From positions 39,454-103,453 of the forward strand of contig PLXQ01000071.1 in NCBI GenBank assembly GCA_003151475.1: a DNA stretch of 64,000 nt, given 5' to 3'. Of this stretch, positions 25,996 through 34,899 are shown piece by piece (position 1 is the first letter of the stretch; each line of letters begins with the position of its first letter). Position numbers and translations under genes: made by a program. This stretch comes from Acidimicrobiaceae bacterium. GTDB taxonomy: Bacteria; Actinomycetota; Acidimicrobiia; Acidimicrobiales; UBA8190. The notes beneath the pieces are model-generated. The model did no database searches and had not been told where the DNA came from. It was given only the letters and a program-made list of their open reading frames with translations.

Positions 25996-26670
25996 TCACC
26001 TGTTATCTGCTGACAAGACCGCCGATCTCACCGTCGAGGCGTACCACCTTTTACCCCCATGAACGGTTGGAACGGCATCGGCATTGAGTTCTTCCGCGAT
26101 AGCCCGGAGGGACTTCTTTGCCTTCTGGCCTTTCCGAATGCGCTTGATGACGACCTCATCGACGAGCAGAGGGCGCCCAAGCCTCACGCCTTGGTCCTTC
26201 TTTACCGCCAGGGCGTCGCGCGTCCTCTGCCCGATCAGACGACGCTCAAACTGAGCGAAGGTCGCCATGACGTTGGCGATCATCTCGCCAGACGGTGTCG
26301 TGGTGTCGACGCCAAGGTCGAGGGCTACAAGCGCCCACCCGCCTGTCCGGGCATCCTCCATGAGACCGGCAAAGTCGAGAAGGGACCTCGACAGCCGGTC
26401 GAGCTTGGCGACAACCAGTGCGCCTGCATTGCCACTCCTGACGGCCTGCAGGGCGTCGTCCAAGGCTGGGCGACCGGTCAGAGCCTTGCCGCTCGCTCCG
26501 GCGTCCTCGAAGACCTCGACGAGGTCCCAACCGCGTCGGGAGCACTCAGCCTCGATGGCGGATCGCTGCGCCTCCAGACCAAGCCCCGACGTCGCCTGCT
26601 CGTCGGTAGAGACGCGGGTGTAGCCGACGACCCGGACCGGCTGGACTTCGGCCTCTGGCGACTCTTTCAG
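25996..26670 (-). CDS. Serine recombinase (resolvase/invertase family), unusual start
   Basis: The catalytic Ser is in VVGYTRVSTDEQATSGLGL, and AKLDRLSRSLLDFAGLM and MATFAQFERRLIGQRTRDAL are further family blocks. A C-terminal helix-turn-helix (SLRAIAEELNADAVPTVHGG) follows. Length and order fit small resolvases (about 200-225 aa). No ATG, GTG or TTG exists between the end of the upstream gene (26714) and the conserved N-terminus, so translation would need a CTG (26670 or 26685) or the start has been lost. The frame continues upstream only as an overlap with another gene. Confidence 0.8.
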   Translation of the reverse strand: MKESPEAEVQPVRVVGYTRVSTDEQATSGLGLEAQRSAIEAECSRRGWDLVEVFEDAGASGKALTGRPALDDALQAVRSGNAGALVVAKLDRLSRSLLDFAGLMEDARTGGWALVALDLGVDTTTPSGEMIANVMATFAQFERRLIGQRTRDALAVKKDQGVRLGRPLLVDEVVIKRIRKGQKAKKSLRAIAEELNADAVPTVHGGKRWYASTVRSAVLSADNR

Positions 26671-26676
26671 GACTCC

Positions 26677-26708
26677 AGTGTACAGGCAACGTCCGTTGAG
26701 TGTACAGG
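26677..26708. repeat. AGTGTACAGG direct repeat around a CAACG/CGTTG dyad
   Basis: AGTGTACAGG occurs at 26677-26686 and 26699-26708; the 12 bases between are CAACG-TC-CGTTG, an inverted repeat. The array sits exactly at the start of the serine recombinase gene, so it may be its operator or a recombination subsite. Confidence 0.65.
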
Positions 26709-26713
26709 GGGAG

Positions 26714-26929
26714 TCATTCCCGGGGTAAGCCGGTCTCCTCCGGCTCGTCAGCCGGGTTCCGTAGCTCGACGTCCCAGGCTGCCTGGGCACCTTCCAGTTG
26801 GCGGAGGAGGCGTCGGGACCGTGGCGTGTGGGCATCAAGCTCACCCGCCTCGACGGCGCTGAGGATGCAGCGAAGCACGTCAGCGGCTTGGGCCACGTCC
26901 CCCTGATGCGAGCGTCGACGATTTGCCAC
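26714..26929 (-). CDS. 71-aa conserved actinobacterial-type hypothetical
   Basis: Contains the helical block ADVLRCILSAVEAGELDA followed by HTPRSRRLLRQLEGAQAAW. Short proteins of this type often accompany recombinases on actinobacterial elements. It lies upstream of the resolvase in the same orientation, with the repeat array between them. The second transposon is inserted about 50 bp upstream of its start. Confidence 0.65.
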   Translation of the reverse strand: MANRRRSHQGDVAQAADVLRCILSAVEAGELDAHTPRSRRLLRQLEGAQAAWDVELRNPADEPEETGLPRE

Positions 26930-26970
26930 CTCCCCATCATGAGCCGGACGGCGTCATGCCGGTGGGACTC

Positions 26971-26978
26971 CAGACGAG
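26971..26978. repeat. Left target-site duplication (CAGACGAG)
   Basis: The 8-bp sequence CAGACGAG immediately precedes the left inverted repeat and recurs at 30897-30904 immediately after the right one. IS1595-family elements typically make 8-bp duplications. Confidence 0.9.
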
Positions 26979-27007
26979 GGTAATGTGTGGGTTGACAAAC
27001 CCAACCT
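26979..27007 (+). repeat. Left terminal inverted repeat of the transposon
   Basis: 29 bp matching the right end with one mismatch (fourth base). It contains its own dyad TGGGTT-GACA-AACCCA. It lies 20 bp before the transposase start, so transposase could repress itself by binding here. Confidence 0.93.
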
Positions 27008-27026
27008 CGGATGCCATACTGGGTTT

Positions 27027-28030
27027 GTGAAGTTGACTCTGGCGGAAATCAGGAAGCGGGTCGAGACGGAGGGCGACGCTTACGCCCTGCTGGAAGACCT
27101 GCGATGGGGCGGTGCTGGCCCCGTCTGCCCCCACTGTGGGCACGACAAGGCGTACTTCCTGACCCCCAAGAACGGTACGAGCCGCATCACCGGTCCCAAG
27201 AAGACCCTTTCCCAGCGTCGGGTCTGGAAGTGCGCCAAGTGCCGCAAGCAGTTCTCAGTCCTTACCGGAACAATCTTTCATGGAACAAAGATTCCGATTG
27301 AGGTCTGGCTCATGGTCATGGTCCAGATGTGCTCGGCGAAGAACGGCGTCAGCGCCCGGGAAATCGAGCGGATGCACGACCTCACTCCACAGTCAGCCTG
27401 GTTCATGCTCCACCGACTGCGTGAGGCCATGAAGCGTGAGCCATTGGTCGGGATGCTCCGGGGCACCATCGTGGCGGACGAGACGTGGATCGGGGGCACT
27501 CCGGCCAACCGTCATGGCGCCAAGGCCCTTCGTCAGCCAGCCAAGGGCACCCCCATCGTCCCCGGGGTGCCCCGGCCTCACACGGACAAGACCACCGTCC
27601 TGTCGCTCATCGACAAGGCGACCCGTGAAGTCCGCTCGACTGTCATCCCCGATGTCACCGGGCACACGCTCCGCAAGGTGATCTCGGAGCAGGTGGATAT
27701 GGCCGGAAGCCACCTTGAGACAGACGAGTCGAACAACTACCGGCAGCTCGGCCAGGAATTTCAGTCGCACGAAACGGTGAACCACGCCGCCGACGAGTAC
27801 GTCAGGAACGGCGTTTCTACCAACCGGGCGGAGGGGGTACTTTTCCCAGCTCAAGCGGTCAATCGACGGGACGGCATCACCACGTCTCCAAGGAGCACTT
27901 GCCCCGGTACCTGGCCGAATTCGATTTCCGGTATTCGACCTGCAAAATGCGGGACTCGGAGCGGTTGCAGAAAATGATCGACCAGTCCGCTGGACGCAGG
28001 CTCACCTACCGGCCACTCAGGGAGCGCTAA
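27027..28030 (+). pseudogene. IS1595-family transposase, two frameshifts near the C-terminus
   Basis: From GTG 27027 the frame gives an intact zinc ribbon (CPHCG, CAKCR), TPQSAWFMLHRLREAM, VADETWIGG and a normal catalytic domain as far as STNRAEG. There a G run (27833-27837) has one G too many, and a second extra G occurs at about 27873. Correcting both restores YFSQLKRSIDG, then the FRYSTCKM block and a family-typical end with TAA at 28028-28030. As it stands, the protein ends in unrelated residues about 15 codons short of the corrected stop. It is either inactivated or miscalled at two G runs. Confidence 0.88.
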
Positions 28031-28292
28031 GCCTGACGGCCTCCAGGGGCCACGGAACACGTTCCTCTGTTTCCGTCTTGACCCAAACCACCGGGAAACT
28101 GTGGCCATCGCTTTCAGGCAAGCTGAGAGCGAGCGCCGGGTGTTCGTCCCCAAAAGCGTCCGTGATCAGGATTTTTGCCCCAGGAGTGATGGTGGTTTCA
28201 GCGACGGCCATACTGTCATTTGGCTTGGAAAACTCGCTACCGTCAAGGGAAATCCCGAAGAATCTTCTCGCGCGCTTGCCTAGGCAAGACAT
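28017..28292 (-). CDS. Small passenger protein, unknown
   Basis: A 91-aa frame (or 64 aa from Met at 28211) with a clean small beta-type domain: GAKILITDAFGDEHPALALS and FPVVWVKTETEERVPWPLEA. Its last 14 bp overlap the transposase pseudogene on the other strand. The longer start lies inside the TTGCCTAGGCAA palindrome, so a leaderless transcript from the divergent promoter is possible. Confidence 0.55.
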   Translation of the reverse strand: MSCLGKRARRFFGISLDGSEFSKPNDSMAVAETTITPGAKILITDAFGDEHPALALSLPESDGHSFPVVWVKTETEERVPWPLEAVRLSAP

Positions 28293-28340
28293 GTATGCCT
28301 AAGATGCTTGCCTATCCGGTGTTGTGAGGAGGTAGGCAAG
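28275..28340 (+). promoter_or_regulatory. Promoter with repeated TTGCCTA operators
   Basis: TTGCCT (28276-28281), an 18-bp spacer and TAAGAT (28300-28305) make a good -35/-10 pair. The -35 lies in the perfect palindrome CTTGCCTAGGCAAG (28275-28288). The half-site recurs as CTTGCCTA (28307-28314), TAGGCAAG (28333-28340, touching the start codon) and TAGGCAAA (28363-28370, within the gene). Four half-site clusters around one start suggest a dedicated repressor. Confidence 0.65.
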
Positions 28341-29105
28341 ATGGAAGATCACATTGGCGAAGTAGGCAAACCCGACGCATTCAAACCGCCCTACGTCCCC
28401 ATGAACACGCTAAATGGCCTGCTGAACAGGTTGGGGAAGGGCCCAATGCCGCCCCGAATCGACAAGGGTTACTTGGATAACTATTCCGGCTCCACCCAAG
28501 GGATCCTTCTCGCTGCCCTACGGACGTTCGGCCTGATCAAGCCGGATGGCACGGTCGAGCCGATTCTTCGGGAAATGGCGACTGACCAGGAGAAACGCAA
28601 AAGCCATTTGGCGGAGCTGCTGCACGAGTTCTACCCCGAGCAAATCAAGCTTGCTGAGCAAAATGCCACGTCCCAACAGCTTGAGGAGTCTTTTCGTAAG
28701 TGGAAATTGCAAGGCAGCACGTTGCGAAAGGCAATCGTCTTCTACCTGGAGGCGGTCAAGTTCTCAGGAGCGCCTAACTCGCCACACTTCAAACCTCCCC
28801 GTCAGACGGTGGGGAATGGCCGAAAGCCGCGCCGGAAGGTGGCGGCACCGAAGGTCGTTACCCCCTCACAGGTCACCCAATCGACCAATGAGGAGGGCGA
28901 ACGCATCGTGGTGGCGGTTGGAGACGTGGGCAAGATCACCGTGATCACCTCCCTGCGTTGGACTGGCCTCACTTCCGATCAGCGAATCGCTGTGTTCGAC
29001 CTTGTCGACAAGGCCAAAGCCCTAGGCACGGAAGTTCAAGCCCAAGATCCGGATCTGGCTGACGAAGACTCCGAGGAGGAGGAAGACCAGGAGGCCGACG
29101 AGTGA
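28341..29105 (+). CDS. DUF5343-like protein (transposon passenger)
   Basis: About 254 aa. The N-terminal half has PYVPMNTLNGLLNRL, PPRIDKGYLDNYSGSTQGIL and LLAALRTFGLIKPDG, characteristic of DUF5343: a winged-helix-like domain often on mobile elements. A basic linker and a compact C-terminal domain follow, ending in an acidic tail (EDSEEEEDQEADE). GAGGAGG eight bases before the ATG at 28341 decides the start. The TTGCCTA array over its promoter suggests autoregulation or a partner repressor. Function unknown; a defence role is only a guess. Confidence 0.7.
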   Translation: MEDHIGEVGKPDAFKPPYVPMNTLNGLLNRLGKGPMPPRIDKGYLDNYSGSTQGILLAALRTFGLIKPDGTVEPILREMATDQEKRKSHLAELLHEFYPEQIKLAEQNATSQQLEESFRKWKLQGSTLRKAIVFYLEAVKFSGAPNSPHFKPPRQTVGNGRKPRRKVAAPKVVTPSQVTQSTNEEGERIVVAVGDVGKITVITSLRWTGLTSDQRIAVFDLVDKAKALGTEVQAQDPDLADEDSEEEEDQEADE

Positions 29106-29116
29106 GGATATGAGCA

Positions 29117-29178
29117 GCCCCCGGACCCTTTAGTGGGTGGGCCGACCTAGCGGGAAGACCTCGCCGCGGTCCGGGGGC
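29117..29178 (+). terminator. Long inverted repeat after the DUF5343 gene
   Basis: GCCCCCGGACC (29117-29127) and GGTCCGGGGGC (29168-29178) are perfect 11-bp arms around 40 bases, starting 11 bases after the stop codon. It could act as a terminator or as an RNA structure; the long loop makes the first less certain. Confidence 0.5.
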
Positions 29179-29267
29179 GCTCCTTACGGGGCACGTCTTG
29201 GTCGACCACCGGAGCCCTGGAAGCTGGCGGTGTCGGGTCCGATCCCCGAGTGCTCCACTCTACCGAG

Positions 29268-29933
29268 TCAAGGCTCCGTTTCGGGAACGGGCGGTGCCGC
29301 AGGTCGCCGCCGCCGCTGCTTGTGCGACGCCACATGGCTGTCCGCGAACGCCACAAGGCTGGGTCCGACCGGGAAGTCACCATCTACGATCGCCCCCTCG
29401 GTGGAGAAGTCCTGCTCGAAGACCCTCCCACGACCGGACCACGGATGTTCGGCGTAAACCCGGAATCGGATGGTCTGGTGCTCGTCCTGGAGCGCCGAGC
29501 GAACCATCCCGATATCAGGCGTGGTCACGCGGAAAGCGTAGGGGGTGGACGCATCATTCAGGTTCTTCCTGGGGATTGAAACCATCTCGGTCGGCCGAAG
29601 GGGCAACTGGCTCCGCTCCTGCTTGTGGGAGTCCAGCTTGATCGTCCTTCGCCAGCCAACGAAGAACCTTCTGTGCCCCTTGATGGTGACTGCGGGCACT
29701 GACAGGGGGGTGAGGGAGACAAGCTCAAATGTGAGCTTGACGGCCTCTGACCATCGTCGGTCGTTCAGGACCTTGATCCTGTAGACCTCTTCGTCGCGCC
29801 GGTTGAACCGGTGAACGATCTGCTCAGAGATCAGGATCTTAGGTGTCAGGAAGATTCGGAGGGCGGCCAGAAAAAGAAGAGAGGCGACAAGGCCACTGGC
29901 AATACCTATAGCGACGCTCCCCAGGGCACTCAT
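29268..29933 (-). CDS. Single-pass membrane protein, passenger, unknown
   Basis: A 221-aa protein with one N-terminal transmembrane helix (about residues 5-27). A mainly beta domain of about 170 residues follows (IVHRFNRRDEEVYRIKVLND, GHRRFFVGWRRTIKLD), then a basic Pro-rich tail. No family is recognised. It follows the next upstream minus-strand gene by 24 bp; they form a two-gene operon. Confidence 0.6.
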   Translation of the reverse strand: MSALGSVAIGIASGLVASLLFLAALRIFLTPKILISEQIVHRFNRRDEEVYRIKVLNDRRWSEAVKLTFELVSLTPLSVPAVTIKGHRRFFVGWRRTIKLDSHKQERSQLPLRPTEMVSIPRKNLNDASTPYAFRVTTPDIGMVRSALQDEHQTIRFRVYAEHPWSGRGRVFEQDFSTEGAIVDGDFPVGPSLVAFADSHVASHKQRRRRPAAPPVPETEP

Positions 29934-29957
29934 GTCCCACCGGAGAGCGCCGCTTGA

Positions 29958-30263
29958 TTAGTCGTCCTCTTCTTCGAAGTACACGCTTCTACCTTTCGCT
30001 CCCAGGCCCTCATTGGTCCCGGACGGTATCAACTTGGGCCTGCTGAGACTAGCGGCTTCCCCTGATCGTGCCTCTGGCACGTCACCGGACGCTCCAATCT
30101 CTGTCAACAAACTGCCAACTGCGCCACGTCCAGTATCGGTCGTTTGGAGGCTCACTTGAAGGGTCTTAATGCCCTTACCTGGCAAAATGCTGAGAATTGT
30201 GTAGTCTTGGACCCGGATCGCACGGCTCCTCTCCCGAGGGTAGTGGCGCCCAAGCGAGGCCAT
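29958..30263 (-). CDS. Passenger protein, unknown
   Basis: About 101 aa from the Met at 30263 (the frame is open to 30389, but that extension is Arg-rich). It contains VQDYTILSILPGKGIKTLQV and ends GRSVYFEEEDD. It is upstream of the single-pass membrane protein. No motif is recognised and the start is uncertain. Confidence 0.45.
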   Translation of the reverse strand: MASLGRHYPRERSRAIRVQDYTILSILPGKGIKTLQVSLQTTDTGRGAVGSLLTEIGASGDVPEARSGEAASLSRPKLIPSGTNEGLGAKGRSVYFEEEDD

Positions 30264-30493
30264 TACGTCAGGGCCGCAGGGACGGCCGGGCAAGGTGATA
30301 GGGACCTGGCCGGGGATCTCCTGGACACTACCCAGTCTCGGGCACCGACGTCGGGACCCTCGGCGCACTCCCCTAGAAGCCATAACCACAGCCTAAGAAG
30401 GGCCGAGGGTGAAAGGAACTGTCAGATGTGACGAGGCGGTGGCGCAGGGGGCTCGCACGCTCCGTGTGTAGCCGTTCGGTACGCTGAGTGGCG

Positions 30494-30636
30494 ATGCCAA
30501 AAGGCCAACACAACCCCACCCCAGCGGAGCGGGACGAACGGGTGAAGATCAACCTGGACCCAGACGAGGCGATCAAGGCGATCCTGGAGACCGGCCCGCA
30601 CCCCGAGGACAGAGACGAGCCCTCAGAGGCGCCCAG

Positions 30637-30640
<4 letters not shown>
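30494..30640 (+). CDS. 48-aa charged protein, passenger
   Basis: Reads MPKGQHNPTPAERDERVKIN then LDPDEAIKAILETGPHPEDR. It is highly charged and probably helical. Codons fit the region. The stop overlaps the convergent poly-Asp gene by 4 bp. Ribosome site is weak. Confidence 0.5.
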
Positions 30641-30849
<209 letters not shown>

Positions 30850-30867
30850 CGCCCAAGGCTAGTCCCT

Positions 30868-30896
30868 AGGTTGGGTTTGTCAACCCACACATCACC
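30868..30896 (-). repeat. Right terminal inverted repeat of the transposon
   Basis: The reverse complement starts GGTGATGTGTGGGTTGACAA and matches the left end in 28 of 29 bases. The target duplication CAGACGAG follows at 30897-30904. Confidence 0.93.
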
Positions 30897-30933
30897 CAGA
30901 CGAGTCCCTTGATGACCCCTATTGTGCTTCGTG

Positions 30934-31698
30934 ATGACGCTGATCGTCACGATTGTCAACGAACTGGGCCTGCTGCAACTCTCGGATTCAGAACTTACGG
31001 CTCCAGACACAGGCGAGCCGGTCGGAACTGGAACGAAGCTTTTTCCACTTGTCTTTTGCAGAGGTGCCCTGGCCGTGGCGGGTTCGTATGTAATGAACGG
31101 CACAGGGATGGACGACTGGATGCCTCAGGCCATCGCAGAGTACTCCGCATTGGACACAGGCAGCGTCGAAGGATTCGCACGCTTCTTGCAACATCGACTT
31201 ACGGAACAACAGGAGCGCGGAATCACCGGAATGTTGGTTCAGATCGCTGGCTACGTGCGTGATGATCGAGGATCACATCCAGAGATGTGGTTCGTCCGAA
31301 ACTTTGACGGCATTGATCCCGCGAACGGCGACTACGTTGGACGCTCAAATGATTTCGGAATCAGCGAGGACTATTGGGATCGTGAATACGGAAAGCTCTT
31401 GGAGGGAGGCCACGTACCGGGTCAACCCCTACCGTCGGTCTTCTTCTTCAACGGCGTTGCCGAGGGCCGTATCAGTTTCAAGTTGCTGAATCGTTACTAT
31501 TTGCAGTTTCTTGAGGAAACCTGGCGTCAGCCAGCACTGGGCTTCTCTAAACCAACAAGCATCGAGGATTACGCTCAGCTGATGAAGCACGAGCTTGAAA
31601 TCATTGCCTCCCTGTTCAGAGTCAACAAGCTAAACGGAATCGGCGGGGATGTTCAGCATTATGCGATTCCACGTCCTAAAGACGTCGTCGTCCTTTAG
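30934..31698 (+). CDS. Possible Ntn-hydrolase-like protein, unknown
   Basis: A 254-aa protein. The beginning, MTLIVTIVNELGLLQLSDSE, recalls proteasome/HslV-like proteins in which T-I/V-x-x-x-G-L-x-x-SDS strands come first, but there is no clear processed Thr. Later parts have MWFVRNFDGIDPANGDYVG and a helical C-terminus. The resemblance is weak, so function is open. The transposon is inserted 30 bp upstream of the ATG, which must have separated the gene from its original promoter. A strong terminator follows. Confidence 0.6.
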   Translation: MTLIVTIVNELGLLQLSDSELTAPDTGEPVGTGTKLFPLVFCRGALAVAGSYVMNGTGMDDWMPQAIAEYSALDTGSVEGFARFLQHRLTEQQERGITGMLVQIAGYVRDDRGSHPEMWFVRNFDGIDPANGDYVGRSNDFGISEDYWDREYGKLLEGGHVPGQPLPSVFFFNGVAEGRISFKLLNRYYLQFLEETWRQPALGFSKPTSIEDYAQLMKHELEIIASLFRVNKLNGIGGDVQHYAIPRPKDVVVL

Positions 31699-31726
31699 AT
31701 TTCGTAAAAGGACTACTGGGCGCGAA

Positions 31727-31761
31727 AGGGGACCCCGTTCCACATCGAATCGGGGTCCCCT
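31727..31761 (+). terminator. Strong hairpin terminator
   Basis: AGGGGACCCCG (31727-31737) and CGGGGTCCCCT (31751-31761) are perfect 11-bp arms with a 13-base loop, 28 bases after the stop at 31698. It lies between convergent genes and may serve both. Confidence 0.8.
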
Positions 31762-31786
31762 CGCTGTCTACATCAAAGCCGCGCGG

Positions 31787-32227
31787 CTATTGAGCCAAAT
31801 CGGCTGGGCACACATGGTTCATCCCTTTTGCGATGATGCAAGCGCACCGCTCACACGCAGCCCATCCGAACGTCGACAGATCGGCCTTGTGTTGGCTGTC
31901 CCCATGTCCCCCCCCACCCGTGCTACGCAACTCGGCAATCACCGCTGGACGATCTGCGAGCTTCCGCGAGGTCATCAGTACTTCCGCCGGTGCCGCGACA
32001 CCCGCCTCGCGCAATGCTCTGGCGCAACGATTGAAGTTGCCTGGGTTGTAGTCGGCGCTTCTCGCGTTCGAACTGAAGACCACTCTCAAGCCGGGACGAT
32101 TTCCGTTCTCATCCAGGAATCGCGGATCACCCGTGGTCACATGGATGGAGTCCCCGGCCTTTTGATCAAACCAGATTGTGACTTGGTGATCGCCGAGCGT
32201 GATGTACTGACCCTGTCCCTCGGACAT
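31787..32227 (-). CDS. Mobile-element hypothetical with Cys cluster
   Basis: A 146-aa protein. The N-terminal beta-rich half is VTIWFDQKAGDSIHVTTGDP. The middle has ADYNPGNFNRCARALREAG, and the C-terminal cluster is CERCACIIAKGMNHVCP, a likely zinc site. No family is recognised. A ribosome-type AGAGGAAG precedes the ATG at 32227. Confidence 0.6.
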   Translation of the reverse strand: MSEGQGQYITLGDHQVTIWFDQKAGDSIHVTTGDPRFLDENGNRPGLRVVFSSNARSADYNPGNFNRCARALREAGVAAPAEVLMTSRKLADRPAVIAELRSTGGGGHGDSQHKADLSTFGWAACERCACIIAKGMNHVCPADLAQ

Positions 32228-33252
32228 GGCACTTCCTCTCTATAGGAGAACCCTCTCAATAGGGCTCTGCGGCCTTTGCCGCGCCTGCAATGTACCACCG
32301 GGCCGAGTGCGAGATCGCTGAGGGAACGTCACCTCGATTTCTGGTGAACCAATGCGTGGCAAAGTCGACCACCGGCCTCCGACGCGTGTGGAGCGCCACA
32401 CCGGCTCCGACCCTTCCAACCTCTTGTTGACCTGTGTTGCCGCAGGTGGTGCTGGTGCCTCCATCATCCGAAGGGATGGCTGCTCCGCCAACCAACCTCA
32501 TGGGCGCCCGATTGCACCTTCGGCCAAGGAGGCAAACGTGCAAAGGACTCCGACGAGGCATGCGAAGGTCACGCTGCTTCGGACGCACAAGCCTCTACGC
32601 TTGGCCAAATCTTCGAGAGCCTCAGCCAAGTGTTAGTTAGCACCGCGAGATTCGTATCCAACGGCACATTGTCTGTCGTCATAGTCATCGACGCACGGTA
32701 CGGTGGCAACGTCCCATCGGGACCCGCAAGGGACCGAAGGAACAAAGGGCGCAGACCCCGGGCGGCGACGCTCGGGGTCTGTCGCGTATGACCGCCAAGT
32801 CCCTCGAACCCGCTGAGAGAACCAAAGGAACAAAGGGAAGTCAACGTCAAAGTCAGAGTCAACGTCAAAGGCGAGTGTTCAGAGATCCTTCCGACGAACC
32901 GGTGTTGGATTCCATGGAGGTTCGTTCGCAGACTGAGATCCACATCCGCCGCGAAAGCAGGGTGTTTGAGAATCTTGGACTTCTCTGAAGGTCCGCCGAA
33001 ACGTTTGGGGCACTAGATGCAGCCGTGCTTGGCGGGGTCCAACTCCATGGTGGGCCATTACATGGTGGGCGAAATCACGACGGGTGTGAATGCATGGGGT
33101 GCGAAAGCCAGTCGCTATTCACCAGGCACACGATATTCCCCTTACATCCTTGCCTCCTTGATCAACTTGAAGAAGGCAAGAGGGCAATGGGGCAACGCAA
33201 CAGGGCTCAACGTCGATGCCCAATGAGCATCGAAGGGCAAGGGTGCAAGTGA
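32228..33252. other. Gene-poor stretch with repeats and a hairpin
   Basis: No confident gene. Candidate frames are 32256-32588 (minus, 110 aa), 32788-32988 (plus, 66 aa, Gln/Ser/Arg-rich) and 33017-33226 (plus, 69 aa); none has a clear ribosome site or domain. A terminator-like hairpin is formed by CAGACCCCG (32752-32760) and CGGGGTCTG (32773-32781). Short direct repeats occur: GGAACAAAGGG (about 32739 and 32827) and TCAACGTCAAAG (twice, about 32840-32869). It could contain the element's replication origin, being downstream of the RepA-like gene. Confidence 0.5.
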
Positions 33253-34899
33253 TCAGTGCGGGAGCGGCCAATCGTCGGCGCTTAGCGCGGTCGGCATCGA
33301 CCATGTCCACCCGGTTCCTTCCCTAAAGGTTTCGACACCAACATCGCTCTTCGCAGATTTGAAGGTGCGCACCCCGCATCCGACGGCTTTCGGGCCCTCT
33401 TCCAACATGAAGGTGGCAGCCCGGGGAGCATCAGCGAGCATGGCGACAATCCACGCCCCTGCCTCCTTCCGCGCGGTGGGGTGGTCATCATCGGAACCGA
33501 AACCCGAAAGGAGCTTTTCGGCGCTGATTTCACATTCACCAACCCACTCGATCCCTCCGATCTGTGGCGTCTCGCCGTCATCTGTGACGACGCTGCCTGT
33601 CCTGTCGACAACCCGGAATCTCAGCGAGGGGGCGAGAGCGCCAAAGTTGGACTTGGCATGGGCCAAGACGCGGGCGCTGTCGTCGTCGGCATTCTCGGGA
33701 TCTTGACCCAGGAACAGGACCGAGCGAGCGGCGGCGACGAACCCCACTGACCCGCCAACTCGGGAGAGGACATCTGTGAAGTTGGCCTTATTCAGATGCA
33801 TGACGGCGACCACAGCAATGTTCAGGCCCTCGGCCATCTTGGCGATTGGACCAAGAACCTGGCGGACATGCTGATCTTTGTGGGCGTCAATGGCACCGTC
33901 GATGTAGGCAACGACGGGATCAAGAATGAGCATCTTGGCGTCGACAGCTTTGATTTGGCGCGCCAGCGCATCGAGATCGTGAGGAAACATCAACTCCGCG
34001 TCCCCCTTCATCTCGACGATGTGTACCCGAGCGCGATCGGCACCCCCGGCGATCAGACGGGGGACGAGAACTTCGTCCACGGGATCTTCGGCGGTGCAGA
34101 TGACGACATCGACGGCCCTGCCGTGCAGGTCACCTTCAAGCTCGCCGCGAGTTGCTCGGGCGAGGAGATCCCCGAGAAACGTCGACTTGCCCTTTCCAGG
34201 TGTCCCAACCATCAGCGTGAGAGTCTTTGCAGGTACGCGCTGATCCCATGCCCACTTGACTGAGCGCGGCGACCGGCCTTCCAATGAAGTGAGCTGCACG
34301 TTGACGTGGGATCTGATCCTTAGGGCCAGAGCATCAATCTCCGCCTTACGGTCGCGGAGAAGCTTCTTCAGCTCGGCCAGAAGCTGTTTGAGCTTGGCTG
34401 GATCTTGATCGGCAAGAAGACAAAGGGCGCCAAAAACTGGCTCCTCATAGGCTGCACTGATCGAAGCCTTGAATCCGCGAACATCGAGCGTGAACTGTTC
34501 GACAATGCCCCGGGCAATGTCAACGACCTTCTTCTCGGACGCCCCATCACTCGGCTCCCGGACGATAGGTGATTCAAGTTCGGAAGCAGATCCAGCGGGA
34601 AGTTCGGGCTGGGCACATGCGTGTTTGGCAGCGGTGAACGCTCTGAATGCCGCCGCGGAGCTCTTCCCGTCGACCTGAGAGGCCTTCAGGTAGGCGGAAA
34701 CCAGCACACCGTTCTGGTGGGCAATCAGCGCGATCTCATATTCGTCGCACCCCTCACTCTTCAGATGGCTGTACGTCTCAGAAGTGAGTGTGGCTCCCTC
34801 CCGAAGCTGGGCGGCGACAACTTCAAGAGCATGCGCACCCCTAGACGGTGCGCGCTGATCGTCATCTCTTGTTCCTGATGTGACTCGCGGTACACTCAT
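33253..34899 (-). CDS. RepA-like AAA ATPase (KaiC/RecA superfamily)
   Basis: A 548-aa protein. The C-terminal half is a RepA/DnaB-type P-loop domain: Walker A MVGTPGKGKSTFLGDL, EDPVDEV after the third strand, Walker B MLILDPVVAY, and the sensor-like AVVAVMHLNKA. The N-terminal 230 residues are helical and unassigned. Such proteins are replication helicases or initiators of plasmids and integrative elements. The ATG at 34899 follows AAGGAAGGAACC, so the open frame upstream to 35091 is not coding. It probably supports episomal replication after excision. Confidence 0.85.
   Translation of the reverse strand: MSVPRVTSGTRDDDQRAPSRGAHALEVVAAQLREGATLTSETYSHLKSEGCDEYEIALIAHQNGVLVSAYLKASQVDGKSSAAAFRAFTAAKHACAQPELPAGSASELESPIVREPSDGASEKKVVDIARGIVEQFTLDVRGFKASISAAYEEPVFGALCLLADQDPAKLKQLLAELKKLLRDRKAEIDALALRIRSHVNVQLTSLEGRSPRSVKWAWDQRVPAKTLTLMVGTPGKGKSTFLGDLLARATRGELEGDLHGRAVDVVICTAEDPVDEVLVPRLIAGGADRARVHIVEMKGDAELMFPHDLDALARQIKAVDAKMLILDPVVAYIDGAIDAHKDQHVRQVLGPIAKMAEGLNIAVVAVMHLNKANFTDVLSRVGGSVGFVAAARSVLFLGQDPENADDDSARVLAHAKSNFGALAPSLRFRVVDRTGSVVTDDGETPQIGGIEWVGECEISAEKLLSGFGSDDDHPTARKEAGAWIVAMLADAPRAATFMLEEGPKAVGCGVRTFKSAKSDVGVETFREGTGWTWSMPTALSADDWPLPH

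Noticed and set aside
28341-29933. Calling the transposon passengers an established defence system
   Set aside because: No nuclease, helicase, TIR, reverse transcriptase or methylase motif is visible; the DUF5343-like and membrane proteins are of unknown function.
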